Part shown: piece after piece, positions 38,426-47,492 of the stretch | Layout: every line of letters starts with the position of its first letter | Position numbering within the stretch: the first letter of the stretch is position 1 | Source: Gemmatimonadota bacterium | Lineage (GTDB): Bacteria; Gemmatimonadota; Gemmatimonadetes; Gemmatimonadales; GWC2-71-9 | Assembly (NCBI GenBank): GCA_029262195.1 | Contig: JAJCZX010000041.1 | Coordinates: forward strand, 155,100-219,099 | Reading direction: 5' to 3' | DNA length: 64,000 nucleotides | The notes under the pieces: generated by a model | Seen by the model: only the letters and a program-made list of their open reading frames with translations | What the model was told of the DNA's origin: nothing | Databases searched by the model: none | Position numbers and translations under genes: made by a program

Positions 38426-39171
38426 TCTGCTGCGGCTTCAAGAGTGTCGGCGTCGATGTCGAAGTTACTGTGTGTTCGCGAGACATCGTCCTGCTCGTCC
38501 AGAGCATCCATCAATTCCAAAAGTTGCTTCGCGTCCTTGCCTTCGACCTTCACGGTATTACTCGGAATCATGGCAAGCTGAGCATCGGATGTCTTGAAAC
38601 CCTGTTTTTCAACCGTTTCCTGCACCACGTGAAGTTGAGCGGGGTCGGTCGTCACAAGATACGCTTCACCGTCTGTTTCGAAATCTTCCGAACCCGCTTC
38701 CAGAGCGGCTTCCATGGCAGATTCTTCGTCATATTTGGAGGCGTCAATCAAAAACTGACCTTTTCGTTCGAACATCCAGGCCACCGAGTTCGCCGTACCC
38801 AGGTTGCCACCCCGTTTGTTGAAAATGTGGCGGACTTCTGCAACCGTCCGGTTGATGTTGTCGGTCGTAACTTCAACGATTATGGCCGCTCCGCCCGGAC
38901 CGTACCCCTCGTAGGTTGTCTCTTCGTAGACGACACCCTCGATTTCGCCGGTACCCTTTTTGATGGCCCGTTCGATATTGTCCGTGGGCATGTTGGCCGC
39001 TTTGCCGGTTTGAATCGCGGCCCGGAGCCGGGGGTTGCCATCGGGGTCGCCGCCACCTTCTCTGGCTGCGATGGTGATTTCCCTTATCAATTTGGTGAAG
39101 TGGGCGCCCCGTTTGGCGTCTACTGCGGCCTTCTTGCGTTTGATCGAAGACCATTTGCTGTGACCGGACAA
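38422..39171 (-). CDS. yebC: YebC/PmpR family DNA-binding protein (TACO1-like)
   Basis: The 249 residues begin with SGHSKWSSIKRKKAAVDAKR and carry AAREGGGDPDGNPRLR and GPGGAAIIVEVTTDNINRT. Family members are described as transcriptional regulators or, more recently, as translation factors relieving ribosome stalls at proline stretches. The start is TTG at 39171, with a strong GGGAGG ribosome site 9 bases ahead. It is the first gene of the run that ends with lgt. Confidence 0.95.
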   Translation of the reverse strand: MSGHSKWSSIKRKKAAVDAKRGAHFTKLIREITIAAREGGGDPDGNPRLRAAIQTGKAANMPTDNIERAIKKGTGEIEGVVYEETTYEGYGPGGAAIIVEVTTDNINRTVAEVRHIFNKRGGNLGTANSVAWMFERKGQFLIDASKYDEESAMEAALEAGSEDFETDGEAYLVTTDPAQLHVVQETVEKQGFKTSDAQLAMIPSNTVKVEGKDAKQLLELMDALDEQDDVSRTHSNFDIDADTLEAAAE

Positions 39172-39290
39172 CTCAATTTCCTCCCGCGAACTTCAGGTTT
39201 TTTGGTGTATCCAATATAAACCCTCGATCGGGAATGTTGGCCGAAACGCGGCTTGCACGGGGCCGCGGGCGTGGGTACGCTTCGGGTATT

Positions 39291-39722
39291 ATGGTGAAAT
39301 CAAGAATTGGACTTCTCGGCCTCTTGGCTGTTTCTCTGGCCGTTGGGGCCTGTCGCGAAATCGAGCCCGATGTCGAGCCGCCAAGACAGGCTCTTGAAGG
39401 CGTGCCGATTGTGCCCCTTTCGGTAGTCATATCTGAAGGCGGAACCGCTGAAGTCGCTCAAACGATATTGTACACGCCGTTTAGCGCCGATACCTCTGCA
39501 AGTTTCTATCGCGGTCAATTGATTGCGGCGGGTTGGGATATTCAGAGTGATGTTAGGACGCCTGACGGTCGCACCACGATTCACGCCGTCCGCGACGGCC
39601 CTCCGTTATGGGTGATTATCCAACCGATCGAAGACCGTGAAGGTGCGACGTACACGATCATGGGAGCTGATCCAGATCGTGAGGAGTTGGAAGACGCGAG
39701 GGCTCGCTCCCGGGCCAACTAG
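39291..39722 (+). CDS. Predicted lipoprotein, function unknown
   Basis: Not recognised beyond its export signal. The 143 residues from the ATG at 39291 start with a basic then hydrophobic stretch ending in the lipobox LAVGAC, so the cysteine should be lipidated by Lgt. The mature part has a small alpha/beta domain (SFYRGQLIAAGWDIQSDVR, PLWVIIQPIEDREGATYTI), reminiscent of short periplasmic DUF domains. It is transcribed away from yebC. Its last 4 bases overlap the end of the convergent DnaB-like gene. Confidence 0.75.
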   Translation: MVKSRIGLLGLLAVSLAVGACREIEPDVEPPRQALEGVPIVPLSVVISEGGTAEVAQTILYTPFSADTSASFYRGQLIAAGWDIQSDVRTPDGRTTIHAVRDGPPLWVIIQPIEDREGATYTIMGADPDREELEDARARSRAN

Positions 39723-40600
39723 TTTTTCGGACGCGGCGCCACTTCGGGGTCAAGCATGTCCTCGAACCTCATCCACTGGCGGTGAAAATATAAATCGATG
39801 AAGCCGGTAGCGCCGTTCCTGTTTTTGGCGACTATGAGTTCCGTGGCTCCCGCTATGCCAATGCGAGATCCGTACATCTCTTCCCGGAAAATCGAGAGGA
39901 CCACGTCGGCGTGTTGCTTGATTGCGCCGAGGGTACCGTAGTCTTCAAGGTTTGGACGTGGGTTGTCCCGGCCGGGCACCAATCCCTGCAACTGGGACAC
40001 TGCCAGGCAAGCCACCTGTTCCGACAGAGCGAAGGCTTTTAGAGCACGTAAAGCTGCGGCGTCATCTTCGATTTGGGATGGCTTCACTTCGGGAGCGGGC
40101 AATAGTTGGAGACAATCTACTATCAGGAGTTTGGGCATATTGGTTTCAATCCCGTCCAGCACTTCGTCGAAAGAGCGGCCTGAAATCCCTCGAACCCTTA
40201 AAGGCAGTCGATCCAACTTCAGCGCAGCGGCACCGACCTGAGCGCGATCCCCCTCTGACAATTCTCCTGACCGGAGTTGCTCAATAGTCATTCGACTCTC
40301 GATGGCGAGGGCGCGTTCGACCAGCCTATCCTCGTTCATTTCGCCCGATAGGAATACCACTTCATTGCCTTCAGCGGCCGTTCGTAGAGCAAAGGCTTGT
40401 GCAAGGGCCGACTTTCCAGATCCGACGTCGCCCCCGAGGACCGCTAAGTCTCCTTTGCGGAATCCGCCTCCCAGAGATTTGTCGATCGAAGGGAAAAAGG
40501 TGGGTACGGTGTCTTCGGGAATTGTACCGGGTGCAATGTTGTCCAGTTGCTCGGTGACGATCTGGTAGGAACGTCGCGGAATGCGTTTTTCCAAACTCAC
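39719..40600 (-). CDS. DnaB C-terminal-domain ATPase without the DnaB N-terminal domain
   Basis: A RecA-fold ATPase of 293 residues. Walker A is GDVGSGKS (57-64), preceded by PSIDKSLGGGFRKGDLAVL. Walker B is LLIVDCLQLL, and the DnaB-type late motifs are YGTLGAIKQHADVVLSIFRE and LIVAKNRNGATGFIDLYF. These follow replicative helicase DnaB, but the roughly 150-residue N-terminal domain that binds primase and helps form the ring is absent. The housekeeping DnaB is probably elsewhere, and this is likely a paralogue of unknown role. It follows the 139-residue hypothetical gene by 49 bases. Confidence 0.8.
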   Translation of the reverse strand: MSLEKRIPRRSYQIVTEQLDNIAPGTIPEDTVPTFFPSIDKSLGGGFRKGDLAVLGGDVGSGKSALAQAFALRTAAEGNEVVFLSGEMNEDRLVERALAIESRMTIEQLRSGELSEGDRAQVGAAALKLDRLPLRVRGISGRSFDEVLDGIETNMPKLLIVDCLQLLPAPEVKPSQIEDDAAALRALKAFALSEQVACLAVSQLQGLVPGRDNPRPNLEDYGTLGAIKQHADVVLSIFREEMYGSRIGIAGATELIVAKNRNGATGFIDLYFHRQWMRFEDMLDPEVAPRPKN

Positions 40601-40649
40601 TTGAAAGCCTCAACAGTTGGCGCCATTGATAATCTAAAGAGCCCGACCC

Positions 40650-41069
40650 TCACCGTTTTCGTGTTGGGCCTGCAGTTTCGGTTTTTGCTTCGTCGTCCCC
40701 GGTGGAATGCGCCCTCTTCGAGGCCGTCTCGATGAGTTTGGCGCATTCATCACCCATCGATTCTTTTACCGGCTCTACTAACTGCGCAAGCACCGAAGCT
40801 GCCGCATCGGGGCCGTTGTCGCTCAACTCCGCCAGAGTCGGCAGAATGACTTTTCTTAGCTGTGGAGGCAACGATAGACTGCTGAGACGTTTTCTCAACG
40901 CAGAAATTCGCTTTTTGTGGTTCTTATCCTGCAGATGGTTGGGCCCGGTGATTCCCGAGCAAGCGTTGACAATGAGCCAGAGGGCAAAAATTCCGTTGCG
41001 TTGCGGGCCGCGTTCAGCGTACGAAAGTCGGGTGACCAGCTCGCCAGACGTCTCACCCATGGAATTCAT
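40650..41069 (-). CDS. Hypothetical protein
   Basis: Not recognised. From the ATG at 41069, which overlaps the GT9 stop (ATGA), it has 139 residues. The N-terminal half includes RLSYAERGPQRNGIFALWLI and a basic HKKRISALRKRLSSL helix. The rest is helical and acidic and ends in a disordered charged tail. No membrane segment or metal motif is seen. The earlier in-frame start at 41174 lies within the GT9 gene and is rejected. Confidence 0.6.
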   Translation of the reverse strand: MNSMGETSGELVTRLSYAERGPQRNGIFALWLIVNACSGITGPNHLQDKNHKKRISALRKRLSSLSLPPQLRKVILPTLAELSDNGPDAAASVLAQLVEPVKESMGDECAKLIETASKRAHSTGDDEAKTETAGPTRKR

Positions 41070-42031
41070 GCAGCCTCGATCAGCGAAACGATCTGGCTGG
41101 CGGGGATACCGTCCAAACACGCATGGTGGCCGAGGTGACATTTTTTGGATCCGCTCGCCGAACACGGGCGGCACCCCAGGTCGCGTTCAACCACGGTGGC
41201 GTCTTCAGCATAAGGGAAAAACCCGAACTGTCTAACGGTCGGCCCGAACATAGCTATGGCTGGCGTACCGACCGCCGTAGCAAGGTGCATGAAGCCGGAG
41301 TCGTTCGAGACCACCAATCGGGCAATGTTAGTTATGGCTATCGCTACGTCCAACCCGATGTTGAATGCTCCAGGAACCGTGTTGGGGTCGAGGATTTCAC
41401 TTTCGTCGGGTTGCCCAACCGCGAAAACGGAATGCCCCTCCTTGAGGAGGGTCGCTGCGAGTGATCGCCAGTGGCGAACAGGCCACATTTTTGTCACATG
41501 CCGGGCGCCCGGGGCCAGCAGGATCGTATCGGGTGTTACGAGTTTTCGGGCGATCCTGATGGCGTTGTCCGCAGCGAAAACCTCTGGCGGTTTTCCATCG
41601 GCGGTGGCTCCGGCCTTCCCGGCAGCAGTGAAGTAGCGCTCCGCGACCGGGGCGGAGTCGCCGTATAGATCAATTCCGACGTGGATGAGCATGGAGCGAC
41701 GAAATCTCATCTTGTCGTAACCTGTCCATGAACCACCGAGCAAAATCCGTAGCCCTATTGATCGGAGGCTCGAATGCAGGTCGAACTGGAAGTGAAAACG
41801 ATCCTTACCGATTCGCTGCACAAGTGAAGTGAGAGATTCAGCGGGCTCGAGCGATATTAACCGCGAAATGTTCGGATTGTGTTCGAGGAGGGGCGCGTAT
41901 TCCCTCTTGGTGACGTAGGTGATTTCGGCGTGGGGGTGCCGCTCTTTGAGCGCGCGAACCAGGGGCGTCGTGAGCACCACGTCGCCCAGCGAACTGAAAC
42001 GCACTATCAAGATTCTCGGTGATCTCAACAT
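41066..42031 (-). CDS. Glycosyltransferase family 9 (heptosyltransferase-like)
   Basis: GT-B enzyme of the LPS heptosyltransferase family (321 residues), acting at the inner face of the inner membrane on LPS core. Motifs: RILIVRFSSLGDVVLTTP at the start, LDLHSSLRS-like FDLHSSLRS, LAPGARHVTKMWPVRHW and the donor-site VSNDSGFMHLATAVGTPAIA. A C-terminal CRPCSASGSKKCHLGHHAC cysteine cluster is common in this family. It heads a three-gene minus-strand unit and diverges from porX. Confidence 0.9.
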   Translation of the reverse strand: MLRSPRILIVRFSSLGDVVLTTPLVRALKERHPHAEITYVTKREYAPLLEHNPNISRLISLEPAESLTSLVQRIGKDRFHFQFDLHSSLRSIGLRILLGGSWTGYDKMRFRRSMLIHVGIDLYGDSAPVAERYFTAAGKAGATADGKPPEVFAADNAIRIARKLVTPDTILLAPGARHVTKMWPVRHWRSLAATLLKEGHSVFAVGQPDESEILDPNTVPGAFNIGLDVAIAITNIARLVVSNDSGFMHLATAVGTPAIAMFGPTVRQFGFFPYAEDATVVERDLGCRPCSASGSKKCHLGHHACLDGIPASQIVSLIEAA

Positions 42032-42166
42032 GTCGGCAAACTTATCGGTCTCAGTTGGAAGCGGCTAGGGGGAATGGAAGTGGGTGTACGGGGCCCGGCG
42101 GCACTGTGGCAATAGAGAACAAAGCCGAGCCATGCCAAAGGGGCGTTCTTCTGGTAAGTTTTCTGG

Positions 42167-43738
42167 ATGGCACGACCAAAAACCATCCTTTGGGTTGATG
42201 ACGAGGCTGAGTCGCTTGGCGCTCATGTCCTGTTTCTCGAAGAAAGCGATTACGAAGTTGAACTGGCGTCCAACGGGGATGACGCCCTGGTCCTTTTGCG
42301 GGGTCAATCGTACGGCGTGATCTTGCTCGATGAACAGATGCCGGGCCGGACCGGCTTGGAGTTGGTTGGGGAGATCCGCGCCATCGACCCTGCTGTCCCG
42401 ATTGTGATGGTGACCAAGAGTGAAGAGGCAGACACCATGCGCGAAGCCATCGGCGCTGATCTTGATGACTACCTGGTGAAACCGGTGAACCCCCGGCAGG
42501 TGTTGACCGCAGTAACGCGACTGCTTGAAGGTTCAAGAATTCGTCAACAGCATGTAGCCCGAGACTTCGTAAGACGGTTCCGTGAATTGGAGGAGGCTCG
42601 AGCTTCTCATCTGGGTTGGCGTGACTGGGTCGAATTGGTCGCTGAGCTGGCTCAATGGGATGTCCGGCTTGCTCAGAGCGGTGACCGTGGGCTCCAGGAT
42701 ACTCTGCACAGTTATCAGGCGGGGGTCAGGGGTGAGTTCGCGTCGTTCATACAAAAACAATACCCGACGTGGTTATCCGATCCGGACGGCGACCGCCCGC
42801 CACTCTCAGTGGACGTGGTTTCCGAATTCCTCGCACCCACGTTGCAGCGCTACGGCAAAGTACTGTTTGTGGTGGTGGATTGCCTGCGACTTGATCAATG
42901 GGAAATGCTAAAGCCTTCAATTACTAATCTATTCGATGTTGAAGTGTCCCACCATTTTTCGATCCTTCCAACCGCGACGCCGTTTTCTCGGAACGCTATT
43001 TTCGCCGGACTTTTTCCCAGCGAGATAGCAGCCAGATATCCCGAATGGTGGAACATTGAGTCGAACGAGAAAACCCTCAACGCCTATGAAGAGCAGTTGC
43101 TGGATCGGCAATTGACGGAGCTGACCGGTGAAAAGGTACTGACCCGGTACGAAAAGATGTCCTCCCTTGCCGGCGGACAGGGAATGCTGAAACGGCTTTC
43201 AGGGAATCTGGCCCAACCCGGCGTGACCTCATTGGTTTTCAACTTTGTCGACCAGCTTACACACGGAAGATCCGAGCATGAGATTCTTTACCAGGTGGCC
43301 AGCGACGCAGCAGCGCTGCGGAGCCTCACCCGCACATGGTTTGAGGACTCCGCTTTGATGGCGGCGCTGAGGGAAGCCGAGCGCAGGAATGTACCCGTCA
43401 TACTGACGACCGATCACGGTTCGATTCACTGTCATTCCCCGGCCACGGTGTTTGCGAAGAAGGACGCTACGAAACACCTCCGATACAAATTTGGAGAGGA
43501 CGTGCGGACCGAGAACCCGCAGCACAATGTGATTGTCGACGACATGGCCGCCTGGGGTCTTCCGAAAGCGGGGTTGGGTGTTCGGCTGTCCCTGGCGACA
43601 GGAGACAGGTTCTTTGTTTATCCGACCAAACTGCGCGAGTATCAGGCCCGCTACAAGGGATCATTCCTCCATGGAGGTGTAACTCCTGAGGAAATGATTG
43701 TTCCCGTCGCTTTGCTCACTCCCAGGCACGGAAACTAG
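42167..43738 (+). CDS. porX: PorX-like response regulator with PglZ (alkaline phosphatase-fold) effector domain
   Basis: An N-terminal receiver domain (residues 1-120) has the acidic pair Asp11/Asp12, the phosphoacceptor Asp55 in LLDEQMPG and Lys105 in LVKPVNP. A helical linker leads to a PglZ domain from about 225 with the metal-binding Asp238 in VVVDCLRLDQ, a probable Thr271 nucleophile in TATPFSRNA, and LTTDHGSIHCHSP for the second metal. This matches PorX, the regulator of type IX secretion in Bacteroidota, reported to be a zinc enzyme acting on nucleotides. No T9SS structural gene is in the window, so its target here is open. The next gene starts directly after its stop. Confidence 0.88.
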   Translation: MARPKTILWVDDEAESLGAHVLFLEESDYEVELASNGDDALVLLRGQSYGVILLDEQMPGRTGLELVGEIRAIDPAVPIVMVTKSEEADTMREAIGADLDDYLVKPVNPRQVLTAVTRLLEGSRIRQQHVARDFVRRFRELEEARASHLGWRDWVELVAELAQWDVRLAQSGDRGLQDTLHSYQAGVRGEFASFIQKQYPTWLSDPDGDRPPLSVDVVSEFLAPTLQRYGKVLFVVVDCLRLDQWEMLKPSITNLFDVEVSHHFSILPTATPFSRNAIFAGLFPSEIAARYPEWWNIESNEKTLNAYEEQLLDRQLTELTGEKVLTRYEKMSSLAGGQGMLKRLSGNLAQPGVTSLVFNFVDQLTHGRSEHEILYQVASDAAALRSLTRTWFEDSALMAALREAERRNVPVILTTDHGSIHCHSPATVFAKKDATKHLRYKFGEDVRTENPQHNVIVDDMAAWGLPKAGLGVRLSLATGDRFFVYPTKLREYQARYKGSFLHGGVTPEEMIVPVALLTPRHGN

Positions 43739-45550
43739 GTGGACCGACTCCGGAAGTTCGCTCCGTTTCTCTATCCGTACCGGATCGCCTTCATATGGAG
43801 TTTTCTGGCTGCAACGATTGCGTCGATATTGGATGGCTTTTCCTTCGCACTATTGATTCCCTTTTTTCGCGTGCTGTTTGGAAGCTCTCCCGTGGCTACC
43901 GAGGATCCGACCTGGCTCGAAACCGCCATCTCGAAAACCGTAGGAGTATTTGTGACGGGGGCGGACCCGCAGGCGGTTCTGGTGTCTGTGGTCGTCTTGA
44001 TCTTCGCGGCGACTCTTGTCAAAAATTTGTTCGGTTATCTTGGCGCCTGGCAAAGCGCGCGGATTCAGGAAGGCATTGCGCGAGACCTGCGGGTGGCTTT
44101 GTTCTCCCATGTCCTGACTATGCGCCCCCGGTACCTGGAAGACCAGAAGGTTGGGCAGCTAATCAGCAGGGTGCTCGCTGACGCAGCTACTGCCAAGCAG
44201 TTTGTCACTCAGGCTTTGACGAGTGTGTTGCGGGACGGAGTGCTCGTTCTGGTGTATCTGGCCGTGCTGTTTTCGCTCTCATGGCGACTCACTCTGGTTA
44301 CTCTGGTTTTGGCGCCGACGCTGGCTGCTGTGTTGGGCCCGATAACAAAACGCATCAGAGCAAACCTGCGACGCGCGCTCGACGATAGAGGAGAATTGAG
44401 TGCCCTGACCAGTGAGGTCGCTACGGGGGCCAGGGTGGTGAAGGCGTTTGGTGGGGAAGAGTACGAAAACAAGCGTTTTCGAGCGGCAGCGCAGAGGTTC
44501 TATACCGGTATTGTAAAGACTCAAGGGTTTTCAATCATGGCGAGTCCCCTTAGCGAGACGCTTGGCGCGGGGATTATTGTGCTGCTTCTGGCCGCCGCGG
44601 GATGGTTCGCGACGATGGGTGCTCCCGTGCGACCCGAATTGTTCATGACGTTCCTGGCGGTCACTTTACGGCTTTTGGGTCCAGTAAAATCATTGTCCCA
44701 GGTCCCCGTGAGGGCCGAGTCAAGCCTCGGTGGAGCCGAGCGCATCTTTGAGGTTCTGGAACATCAGTCTGATGATCTGGACGAACCCGGTACCGACTCG
44801 TTTGCAGGGCTGACCGATTCTATTGAGTTGAAAACCGTTTCGTTTGAATATCGACCCGGCGAACCCGCGCTCGAAAACGTGTCAATCAAGTTCCCGCGGA
44901 GCACAGTAACCGGGATTGTCGGCCCGTCGGGTGCGGGGAAGTCTACACTGGCCGACATGTTGACCCGCTTCATCGAACCTTCGTCGGGAAAAATCCTGGT
45001 CGATGGCAAGGACCTTTCGACCTTTTCGACGTCAACCTGGAGAAAGCGCATAGGGCTGGTTAGTCAGGAAACGATCATTTTTAACGATACAGTTTTGACG
45101 AACATTGCCTACGGTGAGGAAGCGCCTGACCTCGAACGGGCCATGCAGGCCGCGCGAGCCGCCAATGCCCATCGGTTTATCGAGGAACTACCGGGTTCGT
45201 ACGACAACATGCTTGGCGAACGGGGTACAAGGTTGTCCGGTGGCGAAAGACAACGGATAGCCCTTGCTCGGGTGCTTTATCGTGACCCACCTCTATTGAT
45301 CCTCGATGAAGCGACTTCATCCCTGGATACTGAATCGGAAAGATTGATTCAGGAGGCGTTGGAAGGCTTGTTTGAGGACAGGACGGTTGTCGTTATCGCG
45401 CATCGCCTTTCCACAATCGTGCGAGCGGACCGAATAGTTGTTTTAGAAAAAGGTCAGGTGGTCGAGCAGGGTACCCACACAGAACTTGTGTCCGCTGGCG
45501 GGTTGTATCAGCAACTTTATTCTACGGGCGAAGATACCGGGGTGATTTAG
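43739..45550 (+). CDS. ABC transporter, MsbA-like lipid/multidrug exporter (fused membrane and ATPase domains)
   Basis: Half-transporter of 603 residues. Six membrane helices lie in the first 320 residues, then an ATPase with Walker A GIVGPSGAGKSTLAD, the Q-loop in GLVSQETIIFND, signature LSGGERQRIALARVL, Walker B LLILDEATSSLD and the His switch VIAHRLSTI. It is most like MsbA and related lipid flippases. Position between porX and sugar transferases suits lipid A or glycolipid export. The GTG start follows the porX TAG with no gap. Confidence 0.9.
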   Translation: MDRLRKFAPFLYPYRIAFIWSFLAATIASILDGFSFALLIPFFRVLFGSSPVATEDPTWLETAISKTVGVFVTGADPQAVLVSVVVLIFAATLVKNLFGYLGAWQSARIQEGIARDLRVALFSHVLTMRPRYLEDQKVGQLISRVLADAATAKQFVTQALTSVLRDGVLVLVYLAVLFSLSWRLTLVTLVLAPTLAAVLGPITKRIRANLRRALDDRGELSALTSEVATGARVVKAFGGEEYENKRFRAAAQRFYTGIVKTQGFSIMASPLSETLGAGIIVLLLAAAGWFATMGAPVRPELFMTFLAVTLRLLGPVKSLSQVPVRAESSLGGAERIFEVLEHQSDDLDEPGTDSFAGLTDSIELKTVSFEYRPGEPALENVSIKFPRSTVTGIVGPSGAGKSTLADMLTRFIEPSSGKILVDGKDLSTFSTSTWRKRIGLVSQETIIFNDTVLTNIAYGEEAPDLERAMQAARAANAHRFIEELPGSYDNMLGERGTRLSGGERQRIALARVLYRDPPLLILDEATSSLDTESERLIQEALEGLFEDRTVVVIAHRLSTIVRADRIVVLEKGQVVEQGTHTELVSAGGLYQQLYSTGEDTGVI

Positions 45551-45551
45551 G

Positions 45552-46400
45552 ATGACGGTCGTTGGTGTTACGATCGTGCGCGATGCCGTTCGATTGGAGT
45601 ACCCGATTTTAGCTGCGATCAACTCAATCCTTCCTCTTGTTGACGAAATGGTCGTCAATGTTGGACGGTCATCTGATGGGACCATTGATCTGATAGAGCG
45701 CGCGTGCTCTGGCGATAACATCCATGTACTCGATCGTGAATGGGACCAGTCCCTGGGCGGGGCCGTGCTTGCACATGAAACCAATATCGCGATGAAATAC
45801 CGATCCTCCGATTGGATCGTTTACGTGCAGGCAGATGAAATGCTTCACGAAGACGGCCTGCCTCTGATCCGTGAAACGATGGTTCGCCACGCACACGATG
45901 ACAGGGTGCAGGGCCTGCTGGTGGATTTCAAACACCATTACGGATCACCTGATTTACTCGCTACTTCCCGTGCCTGGTACCGTCGAGAGGTTCGTATCGT
46001 CAAGACCAGGTCAGGCGCCCAAAGCCATCATGAGGCTCAGGGTTTTCGAGTTGGGGAGCAGCGCATCCAAGCCGTCCGATCGGGCGGAACCTTTCATCAC
46101 TATGGTTGGGCTCGGTCCGCCGAGGCGTTGGGAGCAAAGAGCGAAGCCGATAACGAGATTTATGGCCGTAAGGCTCCGCGCACATACGGAGCCCTTCCGT
46201 GGGAATACGGATTGCGACCGTTTTCCGGTAGCCACCCGGCAGCGGCGGCAGGATGGCTTACTGAGATGGAGGGGCGGTACCCCGGAGTCGGGCCTCGGCG
46301 CTGGAGTTTGCGGCAGGCGAGGATGGTGATTTCCGACGTCCTTGAGCGCGGTACAGGTCGCCGGTGGTGGGAATACAAGAACTACGATCTGATTGACTAG
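45552..46400 (+). CDS. Glycosyltransferase (family 2-like)
   Basis: The 282 residues begin MTVVGVTIVRDAVRLEYP. A nucleotide-sugar fold follows with VDEMVVNVGRSSDGTIDLI and an Asp motif in WIVYVQADEMLHEDG, the GT-A metal site. The remainder includes RAWYRREVRIVKT and a histidine-rich SHHEAQGFR region. The acceptor is unknown; LPS or cell-surface glycan synthesis is likely from its position one base after the MsbA-like gene. Its last 4 bases overlap the end of the convergent GT4 gene. Confidence 0.78.
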   Translation: MTVVGVTIVRDAVRLEYPILAAINSILPLVDEMVVNVGRSSDGTIDLIERACSGDNIHVLDREWDQSLGGAVLAHETNIAMKYRSSDWIVYVQADEMLHEDGLPLIRETMVRHAHDDRVQGLLVDFKHHYGSPDLLATSRAWYRREVRIVKTRSGAQSHHEAQGFRVGEQRIQAVRSGGTFHHYGWARSAEALGAKSEADNEIYGRKAPRTYGALPWEYGLRPFSGSHPAAAAGWLTEMEGRYPGVGPRRWSLRQARMVISDVLERGTGRRWWEYKNYDLID

Positions 46401-47353
46401 GAGAACGGGAAACGGGGGCGGGGAAGAGGGAGCGGTTTTGAAGAAGGGCTATATGCTCCGGTTTCTAGCATCCTTTTGTACAAGCCGAGATAAGATTCTG
46501 CCATTTTTATGTGCCCGAAATGATTCTCGGCGTGCTTGCGACAGTCTTCGGGTTTCCAGGGAGGGTTCCGGGCCCACTCCACCAATTGGTCTTCATCGAG
46601 CGACAGGCCTCCGACAGACTCCGGAATCAATTCTGGCAGGGAACCCATCGGTCTCCCGATCACCGGGGTTCCGCTTGCAAGGGCTTCGGCGATGACAATA
46701 CCGAATGGTTCGTGCCAGTCAATCGGCATCAACATCGCCTTTGAAGAGGCTAGTAGTTCCGTCTTTTCCTGACCTCCGATTTCGCCGAGAAATTTTGTTG
46801 CGCGCGTGAACGATGGGCGCCAACCTCCTGCGAGGATGAGCGTTCTGCCTGCTGCCCGCGCGATTCGAATCGCCGCCTTCCAGCCCTTTACGCTGCTTAA
46901 GCGCCCCAGGAACAAGAGTGAGTCACTTTTCTCCGTGCTGAGCGTGTACTCATCGAGATTGATACCGTTGTAAACGAAGACGCCGCCACCGTGGCGCGAT
47001 GCATGATCGTTGCTCACGAATACGCATTTCTTGCCGGGGTCGAAACCCTGGCGGGCATTGCCTTCCATCGTCCACAGGTGGGGAACCGTGGGTGCCCTAT
47101 GGATTGGGACGAAGTAGTGGACAACGTCCGCGTCGTTGGGGAGGAATGGGTTGATGTCGAAGTCGTGCCGATTGCCGAGTTTGGTGTCAATCTCGACAAC
47201 ACCACATTCTTCGATCGCAGTTCCTCTGCCGGCGATCAGCGTCACCTCATGACCCAGGGCTCGAAGCCCCTGGGCCAACCATATAACCACGCGTTCTGTG
47301 CCCCCGTATTTCTTCACGGGGAGTTTTCCAGGGAAAAAGATCGCGATGTGCAT
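46397..47353 (-). CDS. Glycosyltransferase family 4
   Basis: GT-B retaining glycosyltransferase. From the ATG at 47353: MHIAIFFPGKLPVKKYGGTE, ALGHEVTLIAGRG, LLFLGRLSSVKGWKAAIR, and the C-terminal donor motif EPFGIVIAEALASGTPVIG followed by GSLPELI. Length is 318 residues. The in-frame start at 47389 adds 12 residues without family support. No Shine-Dalgarno sequence is visible. It is convergent with the GT2-like gene and divergent from the next one, across a palindromic spacer. Confidence 0.88.
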   Translation of the reverse strand: MHIAIFFPGKLPVKKYGGTERVVIWLAQGLRALGHEVTLIAGRGTAIEECGVVEIDTKLGNRHDFDINPFLPNDADVVHYFVPIHRAPTVPHLWTMEGNARQGFDPGKKCVFVSNDHASRHGGGVFVYNGINLDEYTLSTEKSDSLLFLGRLSSVKGWKAAIRIARAAGRTLILAGGWRPSFTRATKFLGEIGGQEKTELLASSKAMLMPIDWHEPFGIVIAEALASGTPVIGRPMGSLPELIPESVGGLSLDEDQLVEWARNPPWKPEDCRKHAENHFGHIKMAESYLGLYKRMLETGAYSPSSKPLPLPRPRFPFS

Positions 47354-47368
47354 TTGATAAAATAATGG

Positions 47369-47450
47369 AGGACGGGTGCACAGCGGCACTGGTGCACGGA
47401 TGAATCGGTTCTTTCTGTGCCACCGAGCCCCTGTGCACCGGTGCCGTCCT
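47369..47450. repeat. Interrupted inverted repeat rich in GTGCAC, between divergent glycosyltransferases
   Basis: Left arm AGGACGG-GTGCACAG (47369-47383) is matched by right arm CTGTGCAC-(5 bases)-CCGTCCT (47431-47450): 15 paired bases with one 5-base bulge. The spacer and flank contain further GTGCAC and GTGCCACC copies up to 47472. It resembles a degraded REP-like palindromic element or a multi-site operator. Confidence 0.5.
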
Positions 47451-47492
47451 AAAGCAGTGCCACCGTGCCACCATTACCCCCTATCTTCGGAT

